Source: CAWVWD01 sp965662365 (GTDB lineage: Bacteria > Bacteroidota > Bacteroidia > Chitinophagales > Saprospiraceae). From it: a stretch of DNA of 30,003 nt. Of this stretch, positions 15,511-22,480 are shown one piece after another (position 1 is the first letter of the stretch; every line of letters starts with the position of its first letter). The notes under the pieces were generated by a model, which saw only the letters and a program-made list of their open reading frames with translations, did no database searches and had not been told where the DNA came from. Position numbers and translations under genes: made by a program. The stretch covers positions 1-30,003 of the forward strand of contig CBFIHR010000053.1 in NCBI GenBank assembly GCA_965662365.1, given 5' to 3'.

Positions 15511-15543
15511 AAATCTGTGTAATCCGTGAAAATCCGTGTCCAA
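15511..15543. repeat. Dispersed AATCCGTG-type repeat abutting the isomerase stop
   Basis: The stretch consists of near-tandem units (ATCTGTGTA, ATCCGTGAAA, ATCCGTGTCCAAA) ending next to the stop codon at 15546. A related sequence (ATCCGTGAAAATCCTGTCC) ends next to the icmF stop at about 11934-11952, and a further relative is at 11128-11147. Confidence 0.6.
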
Positions 15544-15545
15544 AA

Positions 15546-16373
15546 CTAATCTTCAAACTCAGGCTTTTTCTTCATCATATACGCCTTAAACGCTTCCTGA
15601 ATATCATTAGAAAACAACATTCCTGCATTCCAAGTAGCGATATATTCCAAACTATCCGCAACGCTGTGGTCACGTTTGTGTAGCAAAATTTCTTTTGTTC
15701 CTCTGATGACGATTGGCGATTTTTCCGCTATCGTTTCGGCTATTTTGGTGACTTCCGTCAATAGTTCGGCACGAGTCGGAAAAGTTCGGTTGACCAAGCC
15801 AATTTTTGCGGCTTCTTCACCATAAACATTGCGACCGGTATAAGCCATTTCTGCCATCATGCCTGGATTTAAAATCGTTGGTAAACGCTGCATTGTGCCA
15901 ATATCAGCGACCAAACCCAAATCCACTTCTCGTATCGTAAAATACGCATCGTCCGTACAATATCGCATATCACAAGCGGCGATTATATCGACCGCACCGC
16001 CAATACAAGCCTTGTGTATCGCTGCCAAAACTGGTTTGCGACAACGTTCAATGGACGTAATACAATCTTGCAAATGCAAAATAAAGTTGCGTAACTTTTC
16101 ACGACTTCTTGCTGGACAACCGCTATTAAATTGCTGAATATTCATCAACAAACTCAAGTCGATTCCTGCACAAAAATTCTTACCTTCACCCGTTAGAATG
16201 ATGGCACGAACTTCTGGATTGTTATGCATCGCTTCAAAAATCGCTTTCATTTCACTCCATGCTTCTAAGTGCAGCGAGTTTGATTTTTCTGGTCGGTTGA
16301 AACTGACGGTTGCGACTTTGTTTTTTACAGTTACTTTGAAACTTTTATAATTCATTTTTTTGACGTATTTCAT
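15546..16373 (-). CDS. Enoyl-CoA hydratase/isomerase family, probable delta3,5-delta2,4-dienoyl-CoA isomerase
   Basis: This 275-aa crotonase-fold protein is most like dienoyl-CoA isomerase (ECH1). Oxyanion-hole segments are FCAGIDLSLL (68-76) and KACIGGAVDIIAACD. Three acids match the catalytic set of rat dienoyl-CoA isomerase in identity and spacing: Asp129 (GGAVD), Glu149 (TIREVDLGL) and Asp157 (VADIGTMQRLP). It would move double bonds during oxidation of unsaturated acyl-CoAs. The start is either Met1 (MKYVKK) or Met7 (MNYKSF); Met7 gives a more usual N-terminus. It lies between the GxxExxY element and icmF on the same strand. The Met1 region recurs in a near-copy at 16517-16536. Confidence 0.9.
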   Translation of the reverse strand: MKYVKKMNYKSFKVTVKNKVATVSFNRPEKSNSLHLEAWSEMKAIFEAMHNNPEVRAIILTGEGKNFCAGIDLSLLMNIQQFNSGCPARSREKLRNFILHLQDCITSIERCRKPVLAAIHKACIGGAVDIIAACDMRYCTDDAYFTIREVDLGLVADIGTMQRLPTILNPGMMAEMAYTGRNVYGEEAAKIGLVNRTFPTRAELLTEVTKIAETIAEKSPIVIRGTKEILLHKRDHSVADSLEYIATWNAGMLFSNDIQEAFKAYMMKKKPEFED

Positions 16374-16378
16374 GTGTT
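16359..16378 (-). repeat. Isomerase start region, copy 1 of a 20-bp direct repeat
   Basis: TTTGACGTATTTCATGTGTT overlaps the first codons of the isomerase gene (CAT is the ATG on the minus strand). The second copy at 16517-16536 is identical except for one base, which destroys the ATG. Confidence 0.6.
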
Positions 16379-16441
16379 TTTTTTAACACATAGTCACATA
16401 GTTTTTTTTCGTAATTCGTATAGTTTTCTTAGACCACAGAG

Positions 16442-16466
16442 TTAAATTTTTCGTAGAAAAATTTAA
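16442..16466 (-). terminator. Hairpin in the left arm, downstream of GxxExxY
   Basis: TTAAATTTTTC (16442-16452) pairs perfectly with 16456-16466 around GTA. The right arm has the same hairpin at 17003-17027 with loop CAC. They may act as terminators or as recombination or binding sites. Confidence 0.4.
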
Positions 16467-16516
16467 TACGGACTTTATACGTAGTGCCGATTTGAACTCG
16501 ACATTTGGTTTTTAAA

Positions 16517-16536
16517 TTTGACGTATTTGATGTGTT
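16517..16536 (-). repeat. Isomerase start region, copy 2 (start codon lost)
   Basis: TTTGACGTATTTGATGTGTT repeats 16359-16378 with one change, C to G, so the former ATG reads ATC. It sits right after the GxxExxY stop, at the inner side of the left inverted repeat. Confidence 0.6.
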
Positions 16537-16543
16537 AAAAAAA

Positions 16544-16963
16544 TCAATAATCAGGTAACTTCCGAAAATACTCATTAACAAAAGTTCTCTGTCCTTCATG
16601 AAAAATATTTTTACATGTAAAATTCATAACTATTGATTTAGGAACTTGCAATAATCGAGCATACGTCATCGCTTGTGCATCATAAATAGCATTCATTTCA
16701 AGTACTGCTTTCAACTCGATTACAATACATTCTTCTACCAATAAATCAAATTGTAAATCGGTATCTAATTTTTTTCCTTTATAAATAATAGGAACATTTC
16801 CTTGTGACCTAACTTTCAATCCTCGCAGTTGTAACTCCTCTATCATGCACTTTTCATAAACACTTTCTAACAATCCAGGGCCTAATTCCTTGTGTACTTC
16901 TATCGCTGCTCCAATAATTTGATAAGTCAAATCATTGATATGTTTTTTGGTCAGTTGTTTCAT
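16544..16963 (-). CDS. GxxExxY family protein (PD-(D/E)XK nuclease-like)
   Basis: This protein is 139 aa from the ATG at 16963. The open frame extends 9 codons further to 16990, but that part reads through the repeat and is unlikely. It has the family signature in IIGAAIEVHKELGPGLLESVYEKC (GLLESVY) and a later acidic/lysine core, LQFDLLVEECIVIELKAV, that fits the D...ExK pattern of PD-(D/E)XK nucleases. Its closing stretch is FTCKNIFHEGQRTFVNEYF. The molecular role of the family is not established. The gene is alone inside an inverted-repeat element, inserted between two metabolic genes on the same strand. Confidence 0.88.
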   Translation of the reverse strand: MKQLTKKHINDLTYQIIGAAIEVHKELGPGLLESVYEKCMIEELQLRGLKVRSQGNVPIIYKGKKLDTDLQFDLLVEECIVIELKAVLEMNAIYDAQAMTYARLLQVPKSIVMNFTCKNIFHEGQRTFVNEYFRKLPDY

Positions 16964-17092
16964 TATCTGAAAATTCAAACACATAGTCACATAGTTTTTT
17001 CATTAAATTTTTCCACGAAAAATTTAATCTCTGTGGTCTTTGTAAACTATACAAACTACAAAAAACTATGTGACTATGTGTTTAAAAAAAAA

Positions 17093-18256
17093 TTATTCCC
17101 AAGGCAAATACATCGTTCCTTTAATCACATTTCTCGAAATCACAATGCGATGAATTTCCGAAGTGCCTTCATAAATCTGTGTAATCTTTGCATCACGCAT
17201 CAAACGTTCAACATGATATTCTTTGACAAAACCATAACCGCCATGCACTTGCACCGCTTCAACCGTAACCCACATTGCAGCTTCCGAAGCGTAGAGTTTT
17301 GCCATTGCTGCGGCTTGTGCGTAATCTTTGCCCTGATCTTTTAGCCAGGCAGCACGATACACCAACATTCTTGCGGTTTCGATTTTCAATGCCATATCAG
17401 CCAATTTGAAGGCAATTGCTTGATGTTCATTGATTTTTTTACCAAATGCTTTTCTTTCGTTAGAATACGCCAATGCCAATTCGTAAGCACCTGCGGCAAT
17501 TCCTAAGGCTTGTGCAGCGATGCCGATTCGGCCACCATCAAGCGTTTTCATGGCCAATTTAAAACCAAAACCGTCTTCACCGATGCGGTTTTCTTTAGGT
17601 ACTTTTACATCTTGAAACATCACAGAAGACGTATCCGAAGAACGAATCCCTAATTTGTCCTCTTTCACGCCAGTACTGACACCTTCCCAATCTGCTTCAA
17701 CGATTAACGCATTAATTCCACGGTGTTTTTTCTCTGGATTTGTTTGAGCGATAACGACATAAACTCCAGCTTTTTTACCATTGGTAATCCAGTTTTTTGT
17801 ACCATTTAATAAATAGTAATCGCCTTTATCTTCAGCAGTTGTGCGTTGAGAAGTTGCGTCACTACCTGCTTCGGGTTCTGACAAACAAAATGCTCCAATT
17901 ACTTCGCCCGAAGCTAAACCTGGTAAGTATTTTTGTTTTTGTGCTTCCGTTCCGTAAGTTTCGATGCCCCAAATCGCTAAAGAATTGTGAGCCGAAACGA
18001 TGACTGAACAAGAATTATCAACCTTTGATAATTCCTCAACGGCAATCGCATAAGAAACCGTATCTAAACCAGCCCCGCCATATTTTGGGTCCGTCATCAT
18101 ACCCATAAAACCTAACTCGCCCATTGTTTTCACAAAATCGGTTGGGTGAATTTGGTGTGTATCTCTTTCGATAACGCCAGGTTTCAGCTCATTTTGAGCG
18201 AAATCTCTTGCAGCGTCACGTATCATTATTTGTTCTTCTGTTAGTGTAAAATCCAT
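17093..18256 (-). CDS. Short/branched-chain acyl-CoA dehydrogenase
   Basis: This 387-aa FAD enzyme oxidises acyl-CoA to the trans-2-enoyl-CoA and passes electrons to ETF. Family motifs: AFCLSEPEAGSDATS (substrate and flavin contacts), KNWITNG, the GYGFVKEYHVERLMRDAKI helix, and the catalytic base in QIYEGTSEIHR (Glu363). The position of Glu in YEGTSEI is that of short-chain/butyryl-type dehydrogenases, not the isovaleryl or long-chain types. It is first in the run to the isomerase and IcmF genes. IcmF would make butyryl-CoA from isobutyryl-CoA, a fitting substrate for this enzyme. The promoter region carries a perfect TetR-like palindrome (18412-18430). Confidence 0.95.
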   Translation of the reverse strand: MDFTLTEEQIMIRDAARDFAQNELKPGVIERDTHQIHPTDFVKTMGELGFMGMMTDPKYGGAGLDTVSYAIAVEELSKVDNSCSVIVSAHNSLAIWGIETYGTEAQKQKYLPGLASGEVIGAFCLSEPEAGSDATSQRTTAEDKGDYYLLNGTKNWITNGKKAGVYVVIAQTNPEKKHRGINALIVEADWEGVSTGVKEDKLGIRSSDTSSVMFQDVKVPKENRIGEDGFGFKLAMKTLDGGRIGIAAQALGIAAGAYELALAYSNERKAFGKKINEHQAIAFKLADMALKIETARMLVYRAAWLKDQGKDYAQAAAMAKLYASEAAMWVTVEAVQVHGGYGFVKEYHVERLMRDAKITQIYEGTSEIHRIVISRNVIKGTMYLPWE

Positions 18257-18385
18257 TGTTATCGTATTTAATTGAAAGGAAATTTACTTAAATTTCAGTT
18301 TTATAAAACATAGCGTTTTACGTTCCTTGCAACTTTATAGTTTGCGTTTAATTTTTAGTAATTTATCGAATCTTTTTTGATTAGG

Positions 18386-18393
18386 CAAAGATA
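18386..18393 (-). promoter_or_regulatory. -7 box of the acyl-CoA dehydrogenase promoter
   Basis: The minus strand reads TATCTTTG, an exact TAnnTTTG match, about 130 nt upstream of the ATG at 18256. The palindrome at 18412-18430 covers the region where the -33 element would be, a good arrangement for repression. Confidence 0.55.
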
Positions 18394-18411
18394 ACAAAAA
18401 TATTAGCGTTT

Positions 18412-18430
18412 TTGACTAATAATTAGTCAA
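18412..18430. promoter_or_regulatory. Perfect palindromic operator TTGACTAATAATTAGTCAA, likely TetR site
   Basis: Two perfect 9-bp arms surround a single central A. It lies between the divergent dehydrogenase and TetR genes. For the minus-strand gene it overlaps the -33 region. For tetR it lies just upstream of TATTTTTA (18447-18454), a weak -7 candidate. A 19-bp palindrome in a divergent tetR promoter is typical of TetR-family operators. Confidence 0.75.
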
Positions 18431-18489
18431 GTTCGACAAATTTTTCTATTTTTACATGAATTTTTGAAAAACTAATTTCGCTTAGAACT

Positions 18490-18522
18490 AACTTTACGAA
18501 GGTTTTGAATTTTCGTAAAGTT
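18490..18522 (+). other. Stem-loop in the tetR leader
   Basis: AACTTTACGAA (18490-18500) and TTCGTAAAGTT (18512-18522) form a perfect 11-bp stem with an 11-nt loop, 26 nt before the GTG start. It has no T run, so it may be an RNA control element or a second protein-binding palindrome. Confidence 0.5.
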
Positions 18523-18548
18523 CTATTGAAAGAATAATCTGAGAAAAG

Positions 18549-19199
18549 GTGACAACAAAAGATAAAATATTAGAAACGAGTAAGGAATTGTTTAATGAAC
18601 ACGGTTTTGGTGAACCGACTTTGAATGCGATTGCTCAAAAAGTAGGGATTAGCCGTGGGAATTTGACCTATTATTTCAAGGATAAAGAAATTCTCCTGGA
18701 GGAGTTGGTAGAGGAAATGTGGCAAAAGTATGAACAACGAATCGGTCGGGCGATGCAGTTTCCATCGTGGGAAAGTACGACCGAATCGACACAGGCTTAT
18801 TTGTCATTGCAAGAAGAATATTCGTTTATCTTTTTTGATATAAAAATTGCGTCTGACCCGAAAGTAACGAAACAATTTGCTCGAATGAAAAAAGACACGA
18901 TTCGTCGTCAAATGACAACGATTGGCTTTTCTATTCAAATCGGCAATATGAATCCCGAAAGGATTCCTGGTACGTATCGCAATCTTTGCGAAAGCCTTTG
19001 GATGATTAATTTTTACTGGTTAATTTCTCAATCGTATCGTGATGAGAACGATAATTGGGATAAGGTCATTTGGAGTTCGGTTTTACCACATTTTACAGAA
19101 AAAGGCTTGACTTCTTTTATCGCTCATTTTGGTCAAGATTATTATGATTCGTTGGGTGAAGCGTTTGATATGTCTAAGGTTGGGTCGATTGTATTTTAG
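18549..19199 (+). CDS. TetR/AcrR family transcriptional regulator
   Basis: This 216-aa regulator starts at GTG 18549. The N-terminal TetR HTH reads KILETSKELFNEHGFGEPTL, then NAIAQKVGISRGNLTYYF and the KDKEILLEELVEEMW linker helix. The C-terminal ligand domain is helical and aromatic-rich, with no family-specific match I can name. It is divergent from the acyl-CoA dehydrogenase gene across a perfect palindrome. The simplest model is repression of the dehydrogenase-isomerase-IcmF genes and of itself, relieved by an acyl-CoA. FadR-type TetR regulators of acyl-CoA pathways work this way, but the ligand here is unknown. Confidence 0.92.
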   Translation: MTTKDKILETSKELFNEHGFGEPTLNAIAQKVGISRGNLTYYFKDKEILLEELVEEMWQKYEQRIGRAMQFPSWESTTESTQAYLSLQEEYSFIFFDIKIASDPKVTKQFARMKKDTIRRQMTTIGFSIQIGNMNPERIPGTYRNLCESLWMINFYWLISQSYRDENDNWDKVIWSSVLPHFTEKGLTSFIAHFGQDYYDSLGEAFDMSKVGSIVF

Positions 19200-19243
19200 A
19201 GGGAATTTATTTTCAAAATATTTTATCTTTTAAGAATACAATC

Positions 19244-19974
19244 ATGAAAAAACGCTCCTAGCTACCTTAGTTATATCGTTATTTTTGGGAATAATAGCTT
19301 GTCAAAAAGTTAAAAATCAAGTGATGAACAATGCAGATAGAGTCGCTGTGGCTTACGACGAAAAAGAAGCAATGCTCAAAGGCTTATTTGCCAAAAGGCA
19401 AGTAAATTGGAATAATTTCGAGTTGTTTTTTCGGGCGTTTAAACAAGAGGAAAGTTTGGAAGTTTGGGGGAAAAGTAGGGACTCAGAAACATTCGTTTTG
19501 ATGAAAACTTATTCATTTTGTACTAACTCAGGTACACTTGGCCCAAAACGCAAAGAAGGCGACCGACAAATTCCCGAGGGATTTTACACCATTAACCGCT
19601 TTAATCCAAAATCAAGTTTTTACTTATCTTTAGGTTTGAATTACCCGAATGCTTCGGACTTGATTTTAAGTGATAAAACAGCACCAGGAAGTGACATTTT
19701 TATTCACGGTGCTTGTGTGTCCGTTGGTTGTATTTCGATTACTGATGATAAAATTAAGGAAGTTTATTTATTAGCTAATGAGGCTAAAAAACACGGACAA
19801 AATGGTATTCCTGTTCATATTTTTCCATTCAAAATGACTGATTCAAATATTAAAAATGGAGGGGCAGCATATCGTGATTTTTGGAAAAACCTGAAAGTTG
19901 GATTTGATTTTTTTGAACAGAAAAAGCGGTTATTTGAAGTTAAAGTTGATGAAGGCGGCCGCTATATTTTATAA
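19244..19974 (+). pseudogene. YafK-like L,D-transpeptidase/amidase lipoprotein with a one-base frameshift in its signal peptide
   Basis: This is a YkuD-domain protein of the COG3034 (YafK/DpaA) group, acting on peptidoglycan. It contains GDRQIPEGFYTINRFNPKS, YLSLGLNYPNASD and the catalytic IHGACVSVGCISI (Cys in SVGC, His in IHG). The frame is open from a TTG at 19285, giving 229 aa without a signal. The true signal lies just upstream. An ATG at 19244 is followed by a run of six A's and then CGCTCC and TAG. With a seventh A the frame would read MKKTLLATLVISLFLGIIAC, a perfect lipoprotein signal with its lipobox cysteine. The catalytic domain is intact, so this is either a sequencing error in a homopolymer, a phase-variable switch, or a recent loss of export. 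Confidence 0.8.
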
Positions 19975-20041
19975 AAAAGTGAAGTTGATGTCAGATTTAT
20001 ATTTCTCATGATACGAGATAAATAGGCTGCAAAAATCGAAA

Positions 20042-20112
20042 GTTATTAGGTGATTTATTATTTGATAATCAATGCCTTATGGAATATTTTGAATAAAAAA
20101 TCACCTGATAAC
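20042..20112. terminator. Bidirectional terminator between convergent genes
   Basis: An imperfect stem of about 21 bp (GTTATTAGGTGATTTATTATT at 20042-20062 against 20092-20112, two mismatches) closes a loop of about 29 nt. Each arm has A/T-rich flanks. It lies between the L,D-transpeptidase gene and the convergent gene at 20154. Confidence 0.65.
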
Positions 20113-20153
20113 GAATTATAAGTATGGTCTAAACCCGACAATTTTAAAAAGAA

Positions 20154-20378
20154 TTATTCTACTATTTCATAGTCAATATCCAGTTTTCGTAAGGCTCTAA
20201 GGGCAGAATTATAATTTTTTTGTTCGATTTCTATATCGACTGCATCACCTTCTAACAGAATATCCGTCAATTCTTGGGCTAACGCATCATCTATATTAGA
20301 TGAAATTTCGGCTATACACTTAGCGATGGCTCGTTTATTTGGTTTTGCAGCATCGCAAGACAATAAGTTTAGTTTCAT
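20154..20378 (-). CDS. Small acidic protein of unknown function
   Basis: This protein is 74 aa from the ATG at 20378. The open frame continues upstream to 20417, but a good promoter (-7 at 20388-20395) overlaps that part, so the internal ATG is the better start. The sequence is MKLNLLSCDAAKPNKRAIAK followed by helices and ending in AVDIEIEQKNYNSALRALRKLDIDYEIVE. The C-terminal beta-alpha-beta-like pattern recalls small ACT- or L7/L12-like folds, but this is only an impression. It has no signal peptide and no membrane segment. It is a single gene, and I do not recognise the family. Confidence 0.6.
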   Translation of the reverse strand: MKLNLLSCDAAKPNKRAIAKCIAEISSNIDDALAQELTDILLEGDAVDIEIEQKNYNSALRALRKLDIDYEIVE

Positions 20379-20387
20379 ATTTTTTTG

Positions 20388-20417
20388 TAAAGGTACGAAA
20401 AGAAAAGGCATCATCAA
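20388..20417 (-). promoter_or_regulatory. Promoter of the small acidic protein gene
   Basis: On the minus strand a TTG (20415-20417) is followed after 19 nt by TACCTTTA (20395-20388), matching the Bacteroidota -33/-7 arrangement. The expected transcription start is only a few bases before the ATG at 20378, implying a leaderless or nearly leaderless mRNA. Confidence 0.6.
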
Positions 20418-20757
20418 GTTTTGCGATGGACTTATTAAAATGACTTGATTGATTTCATTTTTTAATATTTCTGGGGAACGCTCAAAATTATGGTCTCGTC
20501 TTCACATGATTCAAATTTGGATATGGATTTTTGACGAATTACAAGCGTTTTTATGTTCAATAATTATTTTCGTAATTTGTGAAAATTCATAGCTGTATTT
20601 TGATTCTGATTAATTTAGAAAAGAATATGGTAGATAAATTTTGAGTATGTTATTTTTAGTTCGACCTTCGTCAAGTATCATCACGCTCCAGAGTAGTTCG
20701 AAAAGCTAAAATTATTGGTTCATTATCCTGGAGAGCGGTGGCACTTAAACAAAACAA
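20418..20757. other. 340-bp AT-rich intergenic stretch
   Basis: I see no open frame with coding character here. One weak inverted repeat, ATCAAGT (20413-20419) with ACTTGAT (20443-20449), is near the left end. The right end must hold the promoter of the SMP-30 gene, but no clear TAnnTTTG box is visible. The GGAGAGCGG before the ATG could be a ribosome-binding site. Confidence 0.4.
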
Positions 20758-21729
20758 ATGAAATATTATATTTTATTAATTATAGGAATCGTGTTTATGG
20801 CGTGTAATCAAGAACGTATAACCGAACAAGAAGTAAAAGTAATACCAAAAGCTGAAACGGTATTAGATATTCAAAATGCGTTAGGAGAGGGGGCGATCTG
20901 GAATCATATTACAGAAGAATTGTGGTGGATTGATATTGAAGGTTTTACATTTAATACTTATAATCCGAAAACTAAAAAGATACGAACGATTGATGTAAAA
21001 CAGCATATTGGAACGGTTGTCCCGAGTAAAGACGGTCGGTCTGCGATTGTCGCATTGCGAACTGGTGTACATCGGTTGAATCTGGAAACTGAAGAGTTGA
21101 CGTTTTTGGGTAGCCCAGAAGTGGCCATCAACAGTATCCGATTGAATGATGGAAAGTGTGACCCGGCAGGTAACTTTTGGGTGGGGTCGATGCATTTTGA
21201 TCAAATAGAATTTGCGGCATCGCTTTTTAGAATTACACCAAAGGAAGAAGGTGTAACGATTGATAAAATGCAAGATTCGGTGACGATTTCTAATGGTATT
21301 ATTTGGTCTTTAGATGAAAAAACGATGTACTACATTGATACGAAACGTGGTAATGTTCGAGCGTATGATTATGATAAATCGACTGGCGATATTGCGAATG
21401 AACGGGTTGTTATTACGGTTTCGGATACTTTGGGTTATCCAGATGGGATGACGATCGATGCAGAAGGTATGCTTTGGATTGCGTTGTGGAATGGCGATTG
21501 TGTGAGTCGTTGGAATCCAAATACGGGTGAATTGTTGCAGACGATTGAAATGCCTGCTCATAATATTTCTTCTTGTGCTTTTGGTGGTGAAAATTTGGAT
21601 ACTTTATACGTGACTTCGGCAAGATTGGATACTAATGAGGAAGAACTTAAAGCGAAGCCGCAGTCTGGGGGACTTTTCAAAGTTGTGCCTGGGGTGAGAG
21701 GTGTGAAGAGTTACTTTTTTGGACAATAA
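20758..21729 (+). CDS. SMP-30/gluconolactonase family lipoprotein
   Basis: This is a six-bladed beta-propeller lactonase of the SMP-30/regucalcin family (323 aa). The N-terminal lipoprotein signal is MKYYILLIIGIVFMACNQ, with Cys16 as the lipidation site. Metal ligands match the family in identity and spacing: Glu44 (LGEGAIW), Asn179 (ISNGIIW) and Asp229 (YPDGMTID), corresponding to E18, N154 and D204 of human SMP30. Asn130 in RLNDGKCD is the substrate-side residue. It probably hydrolyses a sugar lactone in the periplasm or on the outer membrane. It is followed 29 nt later by the FecR-domain gene on the same strand. No sugar-catabolism genes are adjacent. Confidence 0.92.
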   Translation: MKYYILLIIGIVFMACNQERITEQEVKVIPKAETVLDIQNALGEGAIWNHITEELWWIDIEGFTFNTYNPKTKKIRTIDVKQHIGTVVPSKDGRSAIVALRTGVHRLNLETEELTFLGSPEVAINSIRLNDGKCDPAGNFWVGSMHFDQIEFAASLFRITPKEEGVTIDKMQDSVTISNGIIWSLDEKTMYYIDTKRGNVRAYDYDKSTGDIANERVVITVSDTLGYPDGMTIDAEGMLWIALWNGDCVSRWNPNTGELLQTIEMPAHNISSCAFGGENLDTLYVTSARLDTNEEELKAKPQSGGLFKVVPGVRGVKSYFFGQ

Positions 21730-21758
21730 GAATTGAAGAGAATTTCAAATTTATAAAA

Positions 21759-22262
21759 ATGAAAAATAACATTATAAAAACGGTGATTATCGTTTTCGCT
21801 GTGTTGGCCTTGATTATTTTGGGCGTACAGTATTTAGAGTATCGAATGCAATCGGAAGCGTTGGTAACGACAACAAGTGAACGTAAAGTGGTAGATTTTG
21901 TCGATGGTTCATCGGTGGAGCTTGCTCCTCGTTCTACGATTAAATATGCAAATTATTTTAATAAAAAAGGACGTTTTGTGGAGTTGGTGAAAGGCTCGGG
22001 AAGTTTTACGATTGTGGAGGAGAAAGGAAGGTTTCGTATTAAGACAGAACGGGAAATTATTACGGTTTTGGATTCGGAAACTTCGACGGTTTTCGATACT
22101 AATTTTGGCGAAAGCCAGACAACAATAAAGGTAAAAGAAGGAAGGGTGAATGTTCGTCAAAATGCAACGAAACAAGGGCAAATAGATGTGAAATCTATGA
22201 AGATTGTAGCTGGTGAAACCGTGATTTCTACGAAGGGTAATTTAGAGAAAATTTTGGAATAG
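21759..22262 (+). CDS. FecR-domain membrane protein without adjacent sigma factor
   Basis: This 167-aa protein has one N-terminal membrane segment (about 5-25) and a periplasmic FecR-like beta domain: VVDFVDGSSVELAPRSTIKY, FVELVKGSGSFTI, FRIKTEREIITVLDSETSTVFD and VKEGRVNVRQ. These match the signalling half of FecR anti-sigma proteins. The cytoplasmic anti-sigma helix bundle is missing, as only a few residues precede the membrane segment, and no ECF sigma gene or TonB receptor is nearby. It may be a sensor or structural stand-alone variant. It probably shares a transcript with the SMP-30 gene. Confidence 0.82.
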   Translation: MKNNIIKTVIIVFAVLALIILGVQYLEYRMQSEALVTTTSERKVVDFVDGSSVELAPRSTIKYANYFNKKGRFVELVKGSGSFTIVEEKGRFRIKTEREIITVLDSETSTVFDTNFGESQTTIKVKEGRVNVRQNATKQGQIDVKSMKIVAGETVISTKGNLEKILE

Positions 22263-22480
22263 TGACTTATTAAAATGATATTATTAGAATGAAAAATACT
22301 TGTTTTGAATGGAATCAAGTAACTAATAGTAGTTTTTTGAAAGTGAAATCTTAATTTAGGGCAGTTGTTTTTAAATGAAAGAATAATGATCACATCACTT
22401 AAAAATTAGGTGTTAGTGACCTTAATTAATAATTAATGCAGCAAAGTTTATATTGAATCAGTTAATACGTCAAGAGGTTT

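Larger units (their letters stand above)
16374..17092. mobile_element. GxxExxY element bounded by ~88-bp inverted repeats
   Basis: The left arm (about 16377-16467) and right arm (about 17002-17092) are inverted copies sharing, in order, a T run, ACACATAGTCACATAG, GTATAGTTT, AGACCACAGAG and the palindromic TTAAATTTTTCG...GAAAAATTTAA. The arms differ by only a few substitutions and short indels. An extra directly oriented copy of the outer end (23 bp, 16385-16407 and 16978-17000) abuts the 5' end of the GxxExxY gene. The unit fills the whole space between the isomerase and dehydrogenase genes and encodes no transposase. Confidence 0.75.

Noticed and set aside
16964..16990. Upstream extension of the GxxExxY protein (MTMCLNFQI)
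   Set aside because: It is translated from the ACACATAGTCACATAG repeat; family members normally start near KKHINDLTYQIIGA.
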